DNA of 64,000 nucleotides from Clostridium sp. HBUAS56010. GTDB taxonomy: Bacteria > Bacillota > Clostridia > Lachnospirales > Lachnospiraceae. A program made the translations under genes and the position numbers. A model generated the notes under the pieces. The model saw nothing but the letters and a program-made list of their open reading frames with translations, was not told the origin of the DNA and did no database searches. Positions 17,709-26,117 of the stretch are shown here, one piece after another (position 1 is the stretch's first letter; each line of letters begins with the position of its first letter). The DNA lies in the NCBI RefSeq assembly GCF_007115105.1, contig NZ_SULJ01000004.1:62001-126000 (forward strand), read 5' to 3'.

Positions 17709-17878
17709 TGTTTTTATTGATAAAATTTATCCATTAATGTCAATCTATGTCATGTTTTGGTGAAATTATACATCCTAATCGCTGTCAATTCCATAAGATC
17801 TGTTCCAGGCGTCATAATCACCCCAACATAAAATCAATTTAATTTTGTAAAGAAGTTCTATAAAATTTCTATAAAATA

Positions 17879-17903
17879 AAAAAAGGCCAGTATGACCTTT
17901 TTT
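17879..17903 (-). terminator. terminator of the Fur-family gene
   Basis: AAAAAGG paired with CCTTTTT around a short loop is followed on the minus strand by a T-rich run. It lies some 50 nt after the stop at 17951. Confidence 0.65.
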
Positions 17904-17920
17904 ATTATAATCTAAAATCA

Positions 17921-17936
17921 GTTAGTTTTGACTAAC
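17921..17936. promoter_or_regulatory. GTTAG-N6-CTAAC dyad
   Basis: A perfect GTTAG/CTAAC inverted repeat with a 6-nt centre lies between the stop of the Fur-family gene and its terminator. The same dyad with the same spacing occurs upstream of feoA. Here its position, about 300 nt upstream of the DUF6110-ATPase unit, is less telling. Confidence 0.4.
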
Positions 17937-17950
17937 CCGAAACCAACGAA

Positions 17951-18442
17951 TTACGAACATTCAATCTGTTCACACTCGCATGGTCTTACAGATATAGATG
18001 AAATCTTCTGATCATCCAAATACCCACATGCAGATAATCCTGCCCTGACCACAGAGTTCCAGTTCTTGGCAGAAAGATGATAGGTCGTTTCATCATCCAG
18101 AATTACGGTACACGCATCTTCCATAGAACAGGTTTCGGAATAGGCAATCTTATACATGTTTTTCCGGCTGATTGCTCCAATCTCTTCTAAAACATTGACC
18201 ATACGATAAACTGTTGCAGCCCCTATACTCTCATCAACTCTGGATGCTTTATAATAAATCTCCTTGCAGCTGGAACATTCATGTTCAAGAATAATATCCA
18301 AAAGTGTAAGGCGCTGTTTTGTTATTCTGCATCCTTTTTCCTTGAGTTTCAAAATAATAAGCTCTTTCTGCATCTTTGATCTGTGATAGCTTCTTGAATC
18401 AGTCACTTTTCTTTTTTCACTGATAATATTGCGTTCTTCCAT
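17951..18442 (-). CDS. divergent Fur-family regulator with Cys-rich tail
   Basis: A 163-residue protein. The N-terminal winged helix is Fur-like (KGCRITKQRLTLLDIIL, then GAATVYRMVNVLEEIGAISR). The C-terminal dimerisation part is shortened and lacks the His-rich and paired CxxC metal sites of classical Fur, Zur and PerR; instead it has scattered Cys and ends in RPCECEQIECS. It may sense metal or redox state through these Cys, or may not bind metal classically. The start at 18442 has GGAGGTG 5 nt upstream. It is downstream of feoB and its accessory, with a terminator of its own. Confidence 0.8.
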   Translation of the reverse strand: MEERNIISEKRKVTDSRSYHRSKMQKELIILKLKEKGCRITKQRLTLLDIILEHECSSCKEIYYKASRVDESIGAATVYRMVNVLEEIGAISRKNMYKIAYSETCSMEDACTVILDDETTYHLSAKNWNSVVRAGLSACGYLDDQKISSISVRPCECEQIECS

Positions 18443-18502
18443 TTGTGCACCTCCATTTTCTGATATGAAAATCAAAACCATTCACCTCTTGGCTAATCAT
18501 GT

Positions 18503-18643
18503 CTAATGGGAACAATGTCCCCCGCAGCTTCCGCATTCTCCTCCGCACTGAATGGATTTACCATTCTTTTTGTCACGGATCATACCTCTTATAATCAATG
18601 CTACCACACCGGTAACAACCAGCAATACTACAACAGTTCCCAT
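18503..18643 (-). CDS. FeoB-associated Cys-rich membrane protein
   Basis: A 46-residue protein with one membrane helix (MGTVVVLLVVTGVVALII), a short basic stretch and a Cys/Gly tail (CGGECGSCGGHCSH). This is the pattern of the small protein encoded after feoB in many Firmicutes, thought to aid ferrous iron transport. AGGAGGT lies 6 nt before the chosen start at 18643. A longer frame to 18724 would run through a hairpin and overlap feoB. It is 61 nt downstream of the feoB stop and so probably cotranscribed. Confidence 0.85.
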   Translation of the reverse strand: MGTVVVLLVVTGVVALIIRGMIRDKKNGKSIQCGGECGSCGGHCSH

Positions 18644-18662
18644 GAGATACCTCCTATATTTC

Positions 18663-18686
18663 GAGCCTGCACATTCATGCAGGCTC
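18663..18686. other. strong hairpin between feoB and its small accessory gene
   Basis: The stem GAGCCTGCA/TGCAGGCTC has a 6-nt loop. The T run follows only on the plus strand, so it is not a clear terminator for feoB; it may act in mRNA processing or stability. Confidence 0.45.
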
Positions 18687-18704
18687 TTTTTCATGTAGTG
18701 TGGC

Positions 18705-20888
18705 TTATTTCGCACCTGCCGCACGTTTTACACTTACTTTTGATGAAGCTGTATCTTTTGCAGGTCTTACTAAAAGATAAATGAATCCCGCAATAAGAAC
18801 AAATGCAACTACTGTAAACACTCCGAAGGTTCCTTCTGTAACCAGCATACCAATCTGATATACACACAGTGATACCACATAGGCAAGAAGTGTCTGATAA
18901 CCAATGGCAAACCAGAACCATCTGATGTTATTCATCTCTCTTTTAATGGCACCCATTGCTGCAAAGCATGGAGCACAAAGAAGATTGAATACCAGGAAGG
19001 AATAAGCCGCCAGAGTTGTCATGCTTCCTGCAAGAGTTCCCCAAATTTCACTTCCATCTTCTGCTACTTCTGCAAATCCGTAAAGAATACCAAAGGTTCC
19101 TACTACGTTCTCTTTTGCTACAAGACCTGTAATCGCTGCAACAGCAGATTTCCAGTCTCCCCAGCCGAGAGGAGCAAAGATCCAACTGAATGTAGTTCCA
19201 ATCGCTGCCAGAATACTATGGTCAAGTTCCATGGTATCTAACAGTCTGAACTGTCCGTCAACCCAGCCGAAGAAGGAAGCAAACCATATAACAATAGTAG
19301 CTAAGAGGATAATGGTTCCTGCCTTTTTAATGAAAGACCAGCCACGTTCCCACATACTTCTTAAAATATTCTCAACTGTAGGCATATGATAAGCGGGAAG
19401 CTCCATAACGAAAGGAGCCGGATCTCCTGCAAACATCTTTGTCTTTTTCAACATAATACCAGAACAGATAATCGCTGCAATGCCTACAAAGTAAGCACTT
19501 GGAGCTACCCATGCTGCACCGCCGAATAAAGCACCTGAGATCAGGGCAATAATTGGAAGCTTGGCTCCGCATGGAATAAATGTGGTTGTCATAATGGTCA
19601 TCTTACGATCACGGTCATTCTCAATGGTACGGGAAGCCATAACACCAGGAACACCGCATCCGCTTCCGATGAGCATCGGAATAAAGGATTTACCGGAAAG
19701 ACCAAATTTACGGAAAATACGGTCCATGATAAATGCAACACGTGCCATATATCCGCAGCTTTCAAGGAAAGCAAGGAATATAAAGAGTACTAACATCTGA
19801 GGTACAAATCCCAGAACTGCACCAACACCAGCAATAATACCGTCAAGAATCAGACCCTGAAGCCAGTCTGCACAGCCTATAGCAGTTAAAATACCCTCTA
19901 CAACAACAGGAACACCAGGAACATCAATTCCAAAGAAGCTGAATCCATCACCGAACACACCATCATTTGCCCAGTCTGTTGCCCATGTACCTACTGTGGT
20001 AACGGATACATAATAAACGAGGAACATAACGGCTGCAAAGATGGGAAGAGCCAGATAACGGTTGGTAACGATCCGGTCAATCTTATCGGACACCGTAAGT
20101 TTTTCCGTTTTATTCCTGGTAAAGCAATCCTTAATGATGGAGGATATATAGACATACCGCTCATTGGTGATAATACTCTCTGTATCATCGTCCATCTCAC
20201 GTTCAATTGTAGCGATCTCATCTGATACATCAGGAACTCTGCTTAACTGGCTTTCAATCTTACTGTCTTTCTCCAGAAGCTTAATGGCAAAGAAACGTCT
20301 CTGTTCTGACGGCACATCGTCTGACAGTTTATCTTCGATGGAATCAAGTACCTGTTCCACTTCTGCCTGAAATTTATGAACCGGAACTGCACCAGATTTA
20401 CTTTTTGCAATTGCAACTGCCTTTTCTGCAGCCTCTTTAATACCATTGCCTTTTAAAGCGGAGATTTCCACCACTTCGCAGCCAAGCTTCTGGCTTAACT
20501 TGCTGATATGTATCTTGTCTCCGTTTTTCTCCACAATATCCATCATATTGACCGCCATGATAACCGGGATGCCCAGTTCCATAAGCTGAGTGGATAAATA
20601 AAGGTTACGCTCAATGTTGGTTCCGTCTACGATATTTAAAATCGCATCAGGACGCTCTTTGATTAAATAATTTCTGGCAACAACTTCTTCCAATGTGTAT
20701 GGAGAAAGGGAATAAATTCCAGGTAGGTCCATGATAATAACATCTTTGTGACCTTTTAACTTTCCTTCTTTTTTCTCCACTGTAACGCCAGGCCAGTTCC
20801 CCACAAACTGGTTTGATCCTGTAAGTGCATTGAATAATGTTGTCTTTCCGCAGTTCGGATTACCTGCTAATGCAATCTTGATTGACAT
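18705..20888 (-). CDS. feoB: ferrous iron transporter FeoB
   Basis: A 727-residue inner-membrane Fe(II) importer. The N-terminal G domain has GNPNCGKTTLFNALTG (G1, from residue 9), DLPGIYSL (G3) and NMMD (G4); a helical GDI region follows to about 260; the remainder is the membrane region with two Gate-like repeats, including GSGCGVPGVMASR and IPCGAKLPI with its Cys. Length and order are normal for the family. It follows two feoA genes (about 70-nt gap containing a dyad) and precedes the small Cys-rich accessory gene. FeoA and the divergent DtxR-like gene imply iron-dependent repression. Confidence 0.95.
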   Translation of the reverse strand: MSIKIALAGNPNCGKTTLFNALTGSNQFVGNWPGVTVEKKEGKLKGHKDVIIMDLPGIYSLSPYTLEEVVARNYLIKERPDAILNIVDGTNIERNLYLSTQLMELGIPVIMAVNMMDIVEKNGDKIHISKLSQKLGCEVVEISALKGNGIKEAAEKAVAIAKSKSGAVPVHKFQAEVEQVLDSIEDKLSDDVPSEQRRFFAIKLLEKDSKIESQLSRVPDVSDEIATIEREMDDDTESIITNERYVYISSIIKDCFTRNKTEKLTVSDKIDRIVTNRYLALPIFAAVMFLVYYVSVTTVGTWATDWANDGVFGDGFSFFGIDVPGVPVVVEGILTAIGCADWLQGLILDGIIAGVGAVLGFVPQMLVLFIFLAFLESCGYMARVAFIMDRIFRKFGLSGKSFIPMLIGSGCGVPGVMASRTIENDRDRKMTIMTTTFIPCGAKLPIIALISGALFGGAAWVAPSAYFVGIAAIICSGIMLKKTKMFAGDPAPFVMELPAYHMPTVENILRSMWERGWSFIKKAGTIILLATIVIWFASFFGWVDGQFRLLDTMELDHSILAAIGTTFSWIFAPLGWGDWKSAVAAITGLVAKENVVGTFGILYGFAEVAEDGSEIWGTLAGSMTTLAAYSFLVFNLLCAPCFAAMGAIKREMNNIRWFWFAIGYQTLLAYVVSLCVYQIGMLVTEGTFGVFTVVAFVLIAGFIYLLVRPAKDTASSKVSVKRAAGAK

Positions 20889-20928
20889 ACTCTACCTCTT
20901 TCTATCTTTTCGCGTTGATTTATCTGAA

Positions 20929-20944
20929 ATTAGTTTTCTCTAAC
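20929..20944. promoter_or_regulatory. dyad ATTAG-N6-CTAAC in the feoA-feoB gap
   Basis: One base off the GTTAG-N6-CTAAC dyads at 17921 and 21461, with the same spacing. It lies 41-56 nt before the feoB start, where a repressor could control an internal promoter. Confidence 0.45.
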
Positions 20945-20960
20945 TCATATGCAAAAAAAA

Positions 20961-21179
20961 TTACTCTACTAAGATCATCTCGGCATCGTCTTTTCGGAGT
21001 GATAATTCATATCCCCTTACAGTCACTTCCACCGGATCACCAAGGGGAGCAACCTTTCTTACGTAGACATCCACGCCTTTTGTAATTCCCATGTCCATGA
21101 TTCTTCTTTTTACCGGACCCTCGCCAGTCAGTTTTGTTACTTTGACTGTCTTCCCGCATGGGATCTCCTTCAATGTCAT
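20961..21179 (-). CDS. feoA: FeoA-domain protein (feoB-proximal)
   Basis: A 72-residue SH3-like FeoA protein. The pattern G-K-T-VKVTKLTG, RRIMDMGITKGVDVYVRKVAPLGDPVEV and RGYELSLRKDDAEMI is typical. FeoA proteins bind FeoB on the cytoplasmic side and support iron uptake. It is second of two adjacent feoA genes (15-nt gap) upstream of feoB. Its MGITKG segment matches the usual family core better than the other copy, so it may be the direct FeoB partner. Confidence 0.92.
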   Translation of the reverse strand: MTLKEIPCGKTVKVTKLTGEGPVKRRIMDMGITKGVDVYVRKVAPLGDPVEVTVRGYELSLRKDDAEMILVE

Positions 21180-21194
21180 CTCTTCTTCCTCCTT

Positions 21195-21410
21195 TTATCC
21201 TACCATTATTTTATTGGCCATATCTTTTCCAATCGCTACTCTGGAATCCTTTACATTAACAATCATGTTTCCACCCATCTCGGAAACAACTGTTACGATT
21301 CCACCTGCAACAAAACCGAGGTTTTCCAAAAAACGTCTTGTCTCTTCTTTCCCGCCGATCTTACGGATCACATTCGGCTCGCCAGCTTTCACCATTGTCA
21401 ACGGCATCAT
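21195..21410 (-). CDS. feoA: FeoA-domain protein, first of two
   Basis: A 71-residue FeoA-domain protein starting the feo operon. It carries RFLENLGFVAGGIVTVVSEMGGNMIVNVKDSRVAIGKDMANKIMV, the variant common in Clostridia where two feoA genes precede feoB. The two copies differ widely, so they are not a recent duplication and may have different partners. The promoter region upstream (21411-21585) is shared with the divergent DtxR-like gene and holds a Fur-box-like sequence and a GTTAG-N6-CTAAC dyad. Confidence 0.92.
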   Translation of the reverse strand: MMPLTMVKAGEPNVIRKIGGKEETRRFLENLGFVAGGIVTVVSEMGGNMIVNVKDSRVAIGKDMANKIMVG

Positions 21411-21435
21411 TCGTCATCTTCTTTCTTTTTTATTG

Positions 21436-21450
21436 ATAATCATTTACATT
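21436..21450. promoter_or_regulatory. Fur-box-like 7-1-7 sequence
   Basis: TGATAAT-C-ATTTACA matches 12 of 14 arm positions of the 7-1-7 Fur box (TGATAAT-N-ATTATCA). It lies 26-40 nt before the feoA start, in the intergenic region shared with the DtxR-like gene. Confidence 0.5.
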
Positions 21451-21460
21451 TCCTGTAGGT

Positions 21461-21476
21461 TAGTATATGCTAACTT
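21461..21476. promoter_or_regulatory. GTTAG-N6-CTAAC dyad in the feo divergent promoter
   Basis: Perfect 5-bp arms around TATATG. It lies 51-66 nt before feoA and 110-125 nt before the DtxR-like gene. It resembles DtxR/IdeR half sites (GGTTAG/CTAACC) but with a wider centre. Likely operator for the neighbouring repressor. Confidence 0.55.
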
Positions 21477-21585
21477 TTGTGAGTTGTCAAGATTTTTAAA
21501 CACTTTTTTCCTGGTATTTTTTATTTGATGTTCTTCGTGCCATATGATATACTAAAAGTATGATTGAATGGAGGTAAAACTTACA

Positions 21586-21945
21586 ATGCGCACCAATGAA
21601 TCATCCGAAAATTATCTGGAGGTTATACTGGTTCTGAGCAAGACCCGGCCTGTTGTCCGCTCTGTGGATGTGGCGGAAGAACTTGGGTTTAAAAAATCCA
21701 GCGTCAGTGTTGCCATGAAGAACCTCCGTGAACGAAACCATATTACCGTTACCAAAGAAGGCTTCATCTATTTAACCGAAGAAGGAAGAAAAATTGCAGA
21801 GATGATTTACGAGCGGCATGAACTTCTCACACAATGGCTGATGGAACTGGGTGTGAGCAAAGAGACTGCCGAGGATGATGCCTGCCGGATTGAACATGTA
21901 ATCAGCAAAGAAAGTTTTGAAGCACTGAAAAAACATATTAACTAG
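21586..21945 (+). CDS. DtxR/MntR-family metal-dependent repressor (short form)
   Basis: A 119-residue winged-helix regulator: TNESSENYLEVILVLSK, VRSVDVAEELGFKKSSVSVAMKNLRERNHI and the helix ERHELLTQWLMELGVSKETAEDDACRIEHVIS are the DtxR/MntR signatures, including the E and H metal ligands of the dimerisation helices. It ends after the dimerisation domain and lacks the SH3-like third domain, as in MntR. The start at 21586 follows GGAGG by 11 nt; an earlier ATG at 21568 overlaps that site. It is divergent from the feo operon and probably represses it with Fe(II) or Mn(II). Confidence 0.9.
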   Translation: MRTNESSENYLEVILVLSKTRPVVRSVDVAEELGFKKSSVSVAMKNLRERNHITVTKEGFIYLTEEGRKIAEMIYERHELLTQWLMELGVSKETAEDDACRIEHVISKESFEALKKHIN

Positions 21946-21960
21946 CATATTAACTATGGC

Positions 21961-21988
21961 GTGTCTGAAACAGGCAGTTTTCAGACAC
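21961..21988 (+). terminator. hairpin directly after the DtxR-like gene
   Basis: The stem GTGTCTGAAA/TTTCAGACAC lies 16 nt after the stop codon. C residues rather than T follow, so it may stabilise the 3' end while the next hairpin terminates. Confidence 0.4.
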
Positions 21989-21993
21989 CCCAT

Positions 21994-22040
21994 AAGAAAA
22001 AGCCATTCCAGGATATCCTGATATGGCTTTTTCTTTTTTT
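21994..22040. terminator. bidirectional terminator between the DtxR-like and M13 peptidase genes
   Basis: A 13-bp stem (from AAGAAAAAGCCAT) with an inner palindrome CAGGATATCCTG is followed by T-rich sequence on the plus strand and T-rich sequence on the minus strand as well. Confidence 0.8.
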
Positions 22041-22045
22041 CCGCT

Positions 22046-24106
22046 TTACCAGATCTTCACTCTCTGCTCTGGCGGAACAAACATCTTATCCTGCTCTTTT
22101 ATTTCAGGATATGCCTGATAGAACGCATCGGTAGCGCCAAGAACTGCATTGACCCGAACCTTTGCAGGGGAATGGACATCTGTGTTTAGTCTTTTTATCA
22201 TCGCTTCCCGAGTATACTTTGATGCCCAGATGGTTGCATACTGCCGGAATAACAGTCTCAAAGCATTCTCATCATCACCGGTAATTGCCGTAATACATGC
22301 CATGGAACCCAGATCTGCAATATTTTCATCAAGGGTCTGTTTTCCATTAACCATACGCCCTTCAACCCCCTCCTGGCGGTCATAGTAAGCCGCAACCTCA
22401 TCTGCCAGTTTTTCAAATCTGGCTCTGTCCTCTTTCGTCCACCATACATGATAGTTTCCATTTTCATCAAACAGGGAACCGGAAGAATCAAATGCGTGAC
22501 TGATCTCATGGGCAATGATCATGCCGATTCCACCAAGGTTGGAAGAAAAATCCGCATCCCTGTCATAAAATGGAGGCTGCAGAATCGCGGCTGGAAACAC
22601 GATCTCATTACCGGTTGGATTATAATAGGCATTGACGGTCTGAGGTGTCATCGCCCATTCTCCTTTATCCACCGGTTTCTTTACCTTCTCTTTCTGGACT
22701 TCATTTTTTGCCTTTACAAGTGAAAGAATATTATCAATCAGGTTTCCATCTTCCTTTGCAGAAAGAACAGAAGCTTTTTTGTAATCATCGGGCCACTGGT
22801 CTGGATACCCAATCTTTAATGTCATATTGTCAAGCTTTTTCAGTGCTGCTGTTTTTGTTTCCTCTCCCATCCAGTCCAGATTATCAATCTGGATCTTGTA
22901 TCCCCTTATAATCTGCTGCACCATGTCTTTCATTGCATTTTTATCAGTTTCTGAAAACTGCTGTTCCACATAAAGCTTTCCAAATTCAAACCCAAGAATA
23001 TCCTGCGTCATTTCACCAGCCAGCTTTTCATTGGTTTTCTTTTCTTTTATACCATTCTGCAGATTATGCCAATCCACATAGCTATCCCTTATTTCCGGAG
23101 TGAGATAAGAACCAAAATCATGAATCAGGCAGAAGACAGAATAATTCTTCAACAGCTCCAAAGATTCTTCTGTCAGATATGTTCCGATTGCTTTCAATTG
23201 CTCTTCCTGACTTACTACATAAGTGCCTGCACCGGAAAGACCTGCTGATTTTAAAAACTGGTCCATGGTATTTCCCGGTAATAACTGGTCCAGTTCTTTT
23301 TCGGTGTAAGGATTGTAGATAAACCCTGGGTCATTTCTCTTACTCAATGGAAGAGCGCTCTTAGCCAGATCCTTCTGTAATGCAAATATATCCTTTGCAG
23401 CCTTTTCTCCTTCTTCTCTGGTCATTCCAGAGTACTCCATGATTTTTCCAATATAAGCTTCATACTTTTTCATCAGTTCTGCCTGGGAACTGTCTTCTAA
23501 GGTTTCTTTTCCCGGTCCCAGATCAGCACCGTTCATGTATAGAGCATACCTGCTGGAATCTTTCATATCTTCTGACCACTGGGGAAGAAGAATACTTCCC
23601 ACACCCAGATCTGAATATATGACTCCTGCTGCCTCCAGATACTCTTCCAGATCTTTTGCTCCCCTGATCTGGTTGATGTAGGGCTGCAGCTTGCCAAATC
23701 CTGCTTTTTCCCTTCCCTCCATATCCAGTGCAGTCAGATAAAGGTCTGCAATCTTTTGCTTAAGGGTTCCAGGCTGCTCCTGATCCCGATTGTCTACGGC
23801 TTCCTTAAGAGTTTTATTAAGAACTTCGTATGCTTCTTTGTCAAGCTCATAAAAATAACTCCAGTTGTTGGAATCCTTTGGAATCTCCTTTTCCCTTAAC
23901 AGTTTTCCATTGACATAATCGTAATAATCGTCCTGCAATTTCACCTCATTTTCTGACTGTTGTGTGGAATGTTCTGCTTTTCCCTCCACATTCACCGGCT
24001 TTGCGGCTGTCTGTTCGGGTTCCGGTTCCGACTTTCCTTTGCAGCCAGACAGTACAAAAGATAGTACGAACACAAGCATCAGACATAATCTGGTTTTCCT
24101 TTTCAT
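22046..24106 (-). CDS. M13-family zinc metallopeptidase lipoprotein (PepO-like)
   Basis: A 686-residue neprilysin/PepO-type endopeptidase, exported and lipid-anchored: signal peptide to about residue 20 with lipobox LSGC, then a Glu-rich linker. The M13 N-terminal helical domain fills about 60-440. The catalytic domain has HEISH at 533-537 (zinc and base) and ENIAD at 594-598 (third zinc ligand and Asp). It probably trims small peptides at the cell surface. The start at 24106 is preceded by AAAGGGGA; an upstream ATG at 24145 would spoil the signal peptide. Single gene with terminators on both sides. Confidence 0.93.
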   Translation of the reverse strand: MKRKTRLCLMLVFVLSFVLSGCKGKSEPEPEQTAAKPVNVEGKAEHSTQQSENEVKLQDDYYDYVNGKLLREKEIPKDSNNWSYFYELDKEAYEVLNKTLKEAVDNRDQEQPGTLKQKIADLYLTALDMEGREKAGFGKLQPYINQIRGAKDLEEYLEAAGVIYSDLGVGSILLPQWSEDMKDSSRYALYMNGADLGPGKETLEDSSQAELMKKYEAYIGKIMEYSGMTREEGEKAAKDIFALQKDLAKSALPLSKRNDPGFIYNPYTEKELDQLLPGNTMDQFLKSAGLSGAGTYVVSQEEQLKAIGTYLTEESLELLKNYSVFCLIHDFGSYLTPEIRDSYVDWHNLQNGIKEKKTNEKLAGEMTQDILGFEFGKLYVEQQFSETDKNAMKDMVQQIIRGYKIQIDNLDWMGEETKTAALKKLDNMTLKIGYPDQWPDDYKKASVLSAKEDGNLIDNILSLVKAKNEVQKEKVKKPVDKGEWAMTPQTVNAYYNPTGNEIVFPAAILQPPFYDRDADFSSNLGGIGMIIAHEISHAFDSSGSLFDENGNYHVWWTKEDRARFEKLADEVAAYYDRQEGVEGRMVNGKQTLDENIADLGSMACITAITGDDENALRLLFRQYATIWASKYTREAMIKRLNTDVHSPAKVRVNAVLGATDAFYQAYPEIKEQDKMFVPPEQRVKIW

Positions 24107-24143
24107 AGGTTCCCCTTTCCCGTCTTTCTTGTTTTTGAAGTCC

Positions 24144-24173
24144 AAAAAAGGAAGTGGATCTCTCCACTTCCTT
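24144..24173 (-). terminator. terminator of the cmk-ispH-S1 operon
   Basis: The stem GGAAGTGGA/TCCACTTCC with a 4-nt loop is followed on the minus strand by TTTTTT, 20 nt after the S1 gene stop at 24194. Confidence 0.85.
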
Positions 24174-24193
24174 ATCCGTCTATCTTATTATGT

Positions 24194-25285
24194 TTAAACT
24201 TCGTCAGAATATACAGGAGAATCTTCTTCGTCCTGGATCTGAAGTGCTTTGATGCTTAAACTGATCTTTCTGTCATCTTCATTAAAATCAACTACTCTTG
24301 CTTCGATCTCCTGACCAATTGCAAGTACATCAGATGGCTTCTCTACATGTTCTCTGGAAATCTGGGAAACATGGAGTAATGCATCAACGCCTGGCTCCAG
24401 TTCAACGAAAGCACCGAAATCAGTCATACGGGCAACTCTGCCGATTACAACATTGCCTACTGCATACTTTTCAGAAGCATCTCTCCAAGGATTTGTCTCA
24501 GGGAACTTTAAACTTAAGGCGATCTTATCACCATTGATATCTTTGATTAAAACGCTTAATTTCTCTCCAGCCTTAAATGCCTTCTTAGGACTTTCTACTC
24601 TGCCCCAGCTCATTTCGGAAATATGGAGTAAACCATCAGCACCGCCAAGATCAATGAATGCACCGAAATCAGTTACATTCTTGATGGTACCTTCTACCAC
24701 ATCGCCAGCATGAATCTTTGCAAATAATTCTTTCTGAAGTTCTGCTCTCTTAGCAACCATAAGCTGCTTTCTGTCGCCGATGATTCTTCTTCTTCTTGGA
24801 TTGAACTCGGTAATAACAAATTCAATCTCCTTATCCGCATATTTGGATAAGTCTTTCTCATAAGAATCAGATACTAAGCTTGCAGGAATAAATACTCTTG
24901 CACCTTCAACAACAACACTTAAGCCGCCGTCGAGAACCTGTGCAACCTTAGCAGTGAGTACTTCGTGGTTTTCGAATGCTTCTTCCAGCTTCTTATTGCC
25001 TCTGTCTGCTGCCAGTCTCTTATAGGATAAAGCAACCTGGCCTTCACCATCGTTAACCTTGATGACTTTGGCTTCCATCTCTTCTCCAACCTGTACAACA
25101 GTTCTGAGATCAAAATTCTGGTCATCCGTGTACTCGTTACGCGGAATGATGCCGTCAGACTTATAACCTATATTCAAGACAATTTCATCTTCTTTTACGT
25201 CGATGACTTTACCAGTGACGATCTCTCCTGTACGTATAGTTTTCAATGATTCTTCTAACATTTGTTCAAAACTTAACTCTGACAT
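24194..25285 (-). CDS. rpsA: ribosomal protein S1-type RNA-binding protein
   Basis: A 363-residue protein with four S1 (OB-fold) RNA-binding domains at about 17-85, 105-172, 192-262 and 277-350; the last two have the canonical VTDFGAFIDLGGADGLLHIS and MTDFGAFVELEPGVDALLH. Four-domain forms are common in Firmicutes and shorter than the six-domain E. coli S1. It probably aids translation initiation or mRNA binding. It overlaps ispH by 20 nt, in the conserved order cmk-ispH-rpsA; in some Clostridia ispH and S1 are even fused, so the overlap fits this history. Confidence 0.92.
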   Translation of the reverse strand: MSELSFEQMLEESLKTIRTGEIVTGKVIDVKEDEIVLNIGYKSDGIIPRNEYTDDQNFDLRTVVQVGEEMEAKVIKVNDGEGQVALSYKRLAADRGNKKLEEAFENHEVLTAKVAQVLDGGLSVVVEGARVFIPASLVSDSYEKDLSKYADKEIEFVITEFNPRRRRIIGDRKQLMVAKRAELQKELFAKIHAGDVVEGTIKNVTDFGAFIDLGGADGLLHISEMSWGRVESPKKAFKAGEKLSVLIKDINGDKIALSLKFPETNPWRDASEKYAVGNVVIGRVARMTDFGAFVELEPGVDALLHVSQISREHVEKPSDVLAIGQEIEARVVDFNEDDRKISLSIKALQIQDEEDSPVYSDEV

Positions 25286-26117
25286 TAGTATGAACCTCCT
25301 CGATAATATGATTCGGGGTTGAAGCCCCGGCTGTAATACCTACGCTGCGCACAGAATTTACACAATCAGGATCTAAATCACCTAGTGTCTGGATATAGTA
25401 AGTATTCTTACATTCCCTTCGGCATATGTCGTACAGCTTCTGGGTATTAGAACTGCTCTTTCCGCCTATGACAATCATGGCATCCACTTCTGAAGCTATC
25501 CGCTTTGCTTCCACCTGTCTTTCCTGTGTTGCATTGCAAATCGTATTTAAAACAAGTATATCATACCTCGTTTCAGAAATTTTTTCAACTAAATCTTGAA
25601 ATTTATTGTAATTAAATGTCGTCTGTGATACAATACACAGCCTTTCACCTTCTGATAACGGTAATGTTTCCACTTGTTCGGGTGTTTCCACCACTAAAGT
25701 ATTGGCATTTCCCCAGCCTTTAATACCCTGCACTTCCGGATGCGTTTCATTGCCGATAATAATAAGGCGTCTTCCATCCTGATTCTGTTCCTGCGCTACC
25801 CTGTGGATCTTCCTCACATAGGGGCAGGTGGCATCAATAATCTCAATGCCGTTTTTTTCCATTATTTCATAAATGTGTCTGCCCACTCCGTGGGACCTTA
25901 TGACAACCACAGCGTCTTTTACCTGTTCTAATTCTTCTTCTGTCTGGATGACGGTTACACCTTTTTCCTCCAGATCTTTTACCACTTCCTCATTATGGAT
26001 AATAGGACCGTAAGTATAAATTGCCTTATCCTTCCGTTCCAACTGCTCATAAACCTGATCCACAGCCCGTTTTACACCAAAACAAAAACCTGCTGACTTT
26101 GCCATCTTCACTTCCAT
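25266..26117 (-). CDS. ispH: 4-hydroxy-3-methylbut-2-enyl diphosphate reductase
   Basis: A 283-residue [4Fe-4S] enzyme of the MEP isoprenoid pathway, which reduces HMBPP to IPP and DMAPP. The three cluster Cys are visible: C12 in AGFCFGVKRA, the Cys of DATCPYVRKIH and that of NTICNATQERQ; the active-site region TAGASTPNHIIEEV closes the protein. Its start overlaps the cmk stop (at 26117) and its end overlaps the S1 gene, so the three are translationally coupled. Confidence 0.95.
   Translation of the reverse strand: MEVKMAKSAGFCFGVKRAVDQVYEQLERKDKAIYTYGPIIHNEEVVKDLEEKGVTVIQTEEELEQVKDAVVVIRSHGVGRHIYEIMEKNGIEIIDATCPYVRKIHRVAQEQNQDGRRLIIIGNETHPEVQGIKGWGNANTLVVETPEQVETLPLSEGERLCIVSQTTFNYNKFQDLVEKISETRYDILVLNTICNATQERQVEAKRIASEVDAMIVIGGKSSSNTQKLYDICRRECKNTYYIQTLGDLDPDCVNSVRSVGITAGASTPNHIIEEVHTNVRVKF

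Noticed and set aside
18503-18724. A 73-residue form of the FeoB accessory protein
   Set aside because: The extra N-terminal part would overlap feoB and run through a strong hairpin; AGGAGGT fits the 46-residue start.
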